The notes under the pieces were generated by a model. That model was not told the DNA's origin. It worked only from the letters and a program-made list of their open reading frames with translations, and ran no database searches. From Vulcanimicrobiota bacterium (GTDB taxonomy: Bacteria > Vulcanimicrobiota > Vulcanimicrobiia > Vulcanimicrobiales > Vulcanimicrobiaceae), in contig PMUE01000032.1 of the NCBI GenBank assembly GCA_003167055.1, forward strand, positions 1 to 8,227: a stretch of DNA of 8,227 bases, read 5' to 3'. A program made the translations under genes and the position numbers. Every line of letters starts with the position of its first letter. The first letter of the stretch is position 1. Below are positions 6,119 to 8,227 of the stretch, in pieces.

Positions 6119-7048
6119 ATGAGCAATAGCGCCGATCCGTGGCGGGCCCTCGACGCGACGGGCTGGGCGTCCACGAAGCAGACCTTACACTTGAACTCGC
6201 AGCTGCTCGGCAAGATTCGGCTAGCGCTCTCACCACCGCAACCGAACTGGATGTTTACCGCGCTCTACATGTCTCCGCGCGGGCTGACCACGGGGACGAT
6301 CCCATGCTCGGACGCATCCATCGAATGCATGTTGGATATTTTTGATTCGGTGATCCGAATCTTGCGGAGCGACGGCCGCACACGTGCGATTTCGTTTCTG
6401 CCGCCTCGTACCGTAGCGGATGTTTACGCCGAGCTCACGGTCGCTCTCCAGGAACTCGATGTTGCGTGTTACATTTCCCCGGTGCCGCAGGAGATACCCG
6501 ATACCACACCGCTGCCGGCTGATCAGCGTGTGCGTCCCTACGATCCGGCGGCAGCGCTGCGATGGTTCCGAACCTACACGGCCGTTGCCGGAATCTTCGA
6601 CCGCTGGCGCAGCCGGTTCTTCGGGCGCTCGGGCGTGCAAGTCTGGTGGGGTGCTTTTGACGTCAACCTGATGCTCTTTAACGGCAAGCACGTTGCGCCG
6701 CCGACCAATCGCGGCTACCTGCTTAAATACGACCTCGATGCCGAGCTGATGAGCGCCGGCCTGTATCTCGGCGACGAGAAGACCGCCCCGTTTTTCTACG
6801 GCTACATCTATCCCGAGCCAAGCGGCGCGCCGGCGTTACCGCTGCGTCCCGCGGGCGCGTCGTGGTCGACGCAATTGCACGAGTGGGTGCTGCCCTACGA
6901 CGACGTGCGGACGTCGTCCGATCCGCAAGCGACGTTACGAACCTTTATCGACGCGATCTACACGCACTGTTTCGATGCCGCCGGATGGGATAAGGCGAGC
7001 CTCACCTATGAACTACCGAAGGTACACGCGCAGCGGCCCGCGACGTAA
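6119..7048 (+). CDS. DUF5996 family protein, unknown function
   Basis: The product is 309 residues from ATG 6119 and matches the DUF5996 family along its whole length. Characteristic stretches are LLGKIRLALSPP (29-40), MSPRGLTTGTIP (51-62), the TVADVYAELTVAL helix (98-110), YDPAAALRWFRTY (141-153), FDVNLMLFNGK (180-190), FYGYIYPEPSGAP (226-238), the VLPYDDVRTSSDP segment (257-269) and AGWDK (288-292). No signal peptide or membrane helix is seen, so it is probably cytoplasmic. No member has an activity that I know of. The frame stays open upstream to a GTG at 5936, but those 61 codons overlap the tolC-like and small genes, lack family similarity and have poor codon use, so ATG 6119 is preferred. 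It has no clear ribosome site; 14 bases separate it from the previous stop. It is the last gene of the + strand run, and any link with efflux rests on position only. Confidence 0.85.
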   Translation: MSNSADPWRALDATGWASTKQTLHLNSQLLGKIRLALSPPQPNWMFTALYMSPRGLTTGTIPCSDASIECMLDIFDSVIRILRSDGRTRAISFLPPRTVADVYAELTVALQELDVACYISPVPQEIPDTTPLPADQRVRPYDPAAALRWFRTYTAVAGIFDRWRSRFFGRSGVQVWWGAFDVNLMLFNGKHVAPPTNRGYLLKYDLDAELMSAGLYLGDEKTAPFFYGYIYPEPSGAPALPLRPAGASWSTQLHEWVLPYDDVRTSSDPQATLRTFIDAIYTHCFDAAGWDKASLTYELPKVHAQRPAT

Positions 7049-7053
7049 AGGCG

Positions 7054-7785
7054 CTATTCCCCGGCCGCGGCTTTGTCGGCGAGCCAGATGAGCGAGCCGT
7101 CCGGCGGTGCAATGATCTCCGCCGGATATTTCGTCGGATCGTAGGGATCCTGGCGCACCGCCGCGAGGGTCGCTGCTTTGTCCTTTCCAACCACGGCAAA
7201 GGCCACCGCCTCCGCGTTGTTGAGCACGCTCGGTGTTAGCGTGATGCGCCACTGCGATTGGGATATCGAGTACACCGCGCGCACGCGCTCCTCGTCGTCG
7301 GTCAGCGGATCTTCGCCGGGAAATAACGAGGCGGTATGCCCGTCGGGACCCATGCCGAGCATGACGAGATCGAAGGCGGGCGTTTCGCCCAGCACCTCAG
7401 CGAGCACCGCCCGATAGTCGAACGCCGCGCGCGCGGGATCGTCTTCACCGTGCATGCGATGAACGTGCGCTTCGGGAATGTTTAGCGGCTTGATGAACGC
7501 GTCGAACGCCATCTTGTAATTCGATTGCTCGTGGTCCGGCGGCACGCAGCGTTCGTCGCCGAAAAAAATCTCGACCGCGCTCCAGTCGAGCGCCGTAGCA
7601 TACGGCGGTTTGGCAAGCAGCGTGTAGGTGGCCTTCGGCGTCGTCCCCCCCGCCAAGGCTATGACGAAGCGTCCGCGTCCGTCGATCGCACTGGAGCCGT
7701 GATCGACGATGAGATCGGCGAGCGACTTGGCAACGTCGGCCGGGGTCTCATAGATGTAGAGCGTCCCTATCTCACGCTGCGTCAT
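7054..7785 (-). CDS. pgl: 6-phosphogluconolactonase
   Basis: The product is 243 residues, the usual size. It hydrolyses 6-phosphoglucono-delta-lactone to 6-phosphogluconate, step two of the oxidative pentose phosphate pathway, in the cytoplasm. Diagnostic motifs are FVIALAGGTTPKATY (40-54, phosphate binding), VEIFFGDERCVPPDHEQSNY (71-90), and LVMLGMGPDGHTASLFPG (140-157), whose histidine H150 matches the proposed catalytic base. RITLTPSVLNNA follows (180-191), and the end reads PPDGSLIWLADKAA. The start at ATG 7785-7783 is preferred over an upstream GTG at 7923: the family sequence starts here, an AAAGG lies 8 bases before it, and the 46 upstream codons lie wholly inside opcA and look non-coding. 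The start overlaps the opcA stop as ATGA, so the two are probably co-translated. The upstream partner gene would be expected to be zwf, outside the window. Confidence 0.95.
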   Translation of the reverse strand: MTQREIGTLYIYETPADVAKSLADLIVDHGSSAIDGRGRFVIALAGGTTPKATYTLLAKPPYATALDWSAVEIFFGDERCVPPDHEQSNYKMAFDAFIKPLNIPEAHVHRMHGEDDPARAAFDYRAVLAEVLGETPAFDLVMLGMGPDGHTASLFPGEDPLTDDEERVRAVYSISQSQWRITLTPSVLNNAEAVAFAVVGKDKAATLAAVRQDPYDPTKYPAEIIAPPDGSLIWLADKAAAGE

Positions 7786-8227
7786 GCCACGCGCCTTTCG
7801 ATGATGTACTTTGCCATGGTGAGTGACTCGGCGAAGACTTGGTCGCGCGCACGGGTGAGAATCGCCCGCTCGACGAGCGAGGCGAGATCGACGGTGTGCA
7901 ACGGCGTGCAACGTGACGGACACGCCGTAGAGCCGGTCACGTCGAGGCAGATCGCGCCTTGATCTTCGGGATGCACGCTCGCGCTAAAAGTTGCCTTCTC
8001 GGAAGCGAGGACGACGCGCGTGAGGCGGCGCTGGGGGCCGTCGTGGACCATCGCGACCTTCACGCTACCGCTCTGTGTCGTAAACGTGTCGGCCCCGGCC
8101 GGCGTCCAATCAAGCCGGCTTGCGAGCCACCCGAGCAAGTAGTACATCTCGGCGTCGGATCCGGCTGTCACTTCGACGCGGCGTAACATCGCCAACTCGT
8201 TTCGGCATTCGGGTTCGTCAAAGAATT
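7782..8227 (-). CDS. opcA: Glucose-6-phosphate dehydrogenase assembly protein OpcA, C-terminal part, cut by right edge
   Basis: The frame is open from the right edge to TGA at 7784-7782, giving 147 visible codons. A TTG at 8195 could be mistaken for a start, but the frame continues upstream through FFDEPECRNELAMLRRVEV, which fits the OpcA region between its central 'WR..' segment and the C-terminal domain. MYYLLGWLASRLDW follows, a strong OpcA motif ('LLagWlasRLgW'), then an alternating strand pattern (VKVAMVHDGP, RLTRVVLASEKATFSASV) typical of the C-terminal domain. OpcA binds and activates glucose-6-phosphate dehydrogenase (Zwf); in cyanobacteria its effect is redox dependent. Full-length proteins are roughly 300 to 450 residues, so more than half lies beyond the window. 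Three cysteines are visible (in PEC, ICL and CPSRC), but whether they are redox active cannot be said. The 4-base overlap with pgl supports a shared role in the pentose phosphate pathway. Confidence 0.83.
   Translation of the reverse strand, partial: FFDEPECRNELAMLRRVEVTAGSDAEMYYLLGWLASRLDWTPAGADTFTTQSGSVKVAMVHDGPQRRLTRVVLASEKATFSASVHPEDQGAICLDVTGSTACPSRCTPLHTVDLASLVERAILTRARDQVFAESLTMAKYIIERRVA
7794..7798 (-). promoter_or_regulatory. Ribosome binding site that decides the pgl start
   Basis: On the minus strand this reads AAAGG, 8 bases before the ATG at 7785. It sits inside the end of opcA and favours the 243-residue form of the lactonase over a longer one starting at 7923. Confidence 0.55.

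Noticed and set aside
7033..7068. Inverted repeat GCGGCC / GGCCGC spanning the convergent gene ends, a possible bidirectional terminator
   Set aside because: The arms are only 6 bases with a 24-base loop, there is no T-run on either side, and both arms are in coding DNA of high GC content where such matches are common.
7786..7923. Longer N-terminus of the lactonase starting from GTG 7923
   Set aside because: The added 46 codons overlap opcA in another frame and are Arg/His-rich without family similarity, and the internal ATG has a ribosome site and an ATGA overlap.

Overview
The window reads as a GC-rich, gene-dense chromosomal segment of a diderm bacterium. It encodes an outer-membrane TolC-type channel, so there is an outer membrane. 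It also encodes OpcA, the glucose-6-phosphate dehydrogenase assembly factor best known from cyanobacteria and actinobacteria. That pairing, the GC-rich third codon positions and the tight ATGA/GTGA gene overlaps would suit Eremiobacterota (WPS-2) or a related deep-branching phylum. This placement is inference from gene content; no RNA gene or marker protein is present to settle it.

Positions 1-7048 (+ strand) hold eight co-directional genes with almost no space between them, so probably one transcription unit that began upstream. In order they are: the 3' end of a STAS-domain anti-sigma-factor antagonist; a secreted protein resembling the LolA/LolB fold; a TetR-family repressor; an EmrA-type periplasmic adaptor; an EmrB-type 14-helix drug:H+ antiporter; a TolC-type outer-membrane factor; a very basic 41-residue small protein starting inside the tolC stop; and a DUF5996 protein. 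Junctions run from 4-base overlaps to a 16-base gap. EmrA, EmrB and the TolC-like protein would form a complete tripartite efflux pump across inner membrane, periplasm and outer membrane, and the TetR protein is its likely ligand-sensing regulator.

Positions 7054-8227 (- strand) hold two genes of the oxidative pentose phosphate pathway. opcA is cut by the right edge and overlaps pgl (6-phosphogluconolactonase) by 4 bases. This pair converges on the efflux operon with only 5 bases between the two stop codons.

No stretch over about 130 bases lacks a gene. I saw no tRNA, rRNA, CRISPR array, insertion sequence, pseudogene or convincing terminator. The pump, regulator and pentose phosphate genes are ordinary. 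The least described parts are the 41-residue small protein, the LolA-like secreted protein and the DUF5996 protein attached to the pump operon, plus a short AT-rich palindromic patch at the tetR start codon.
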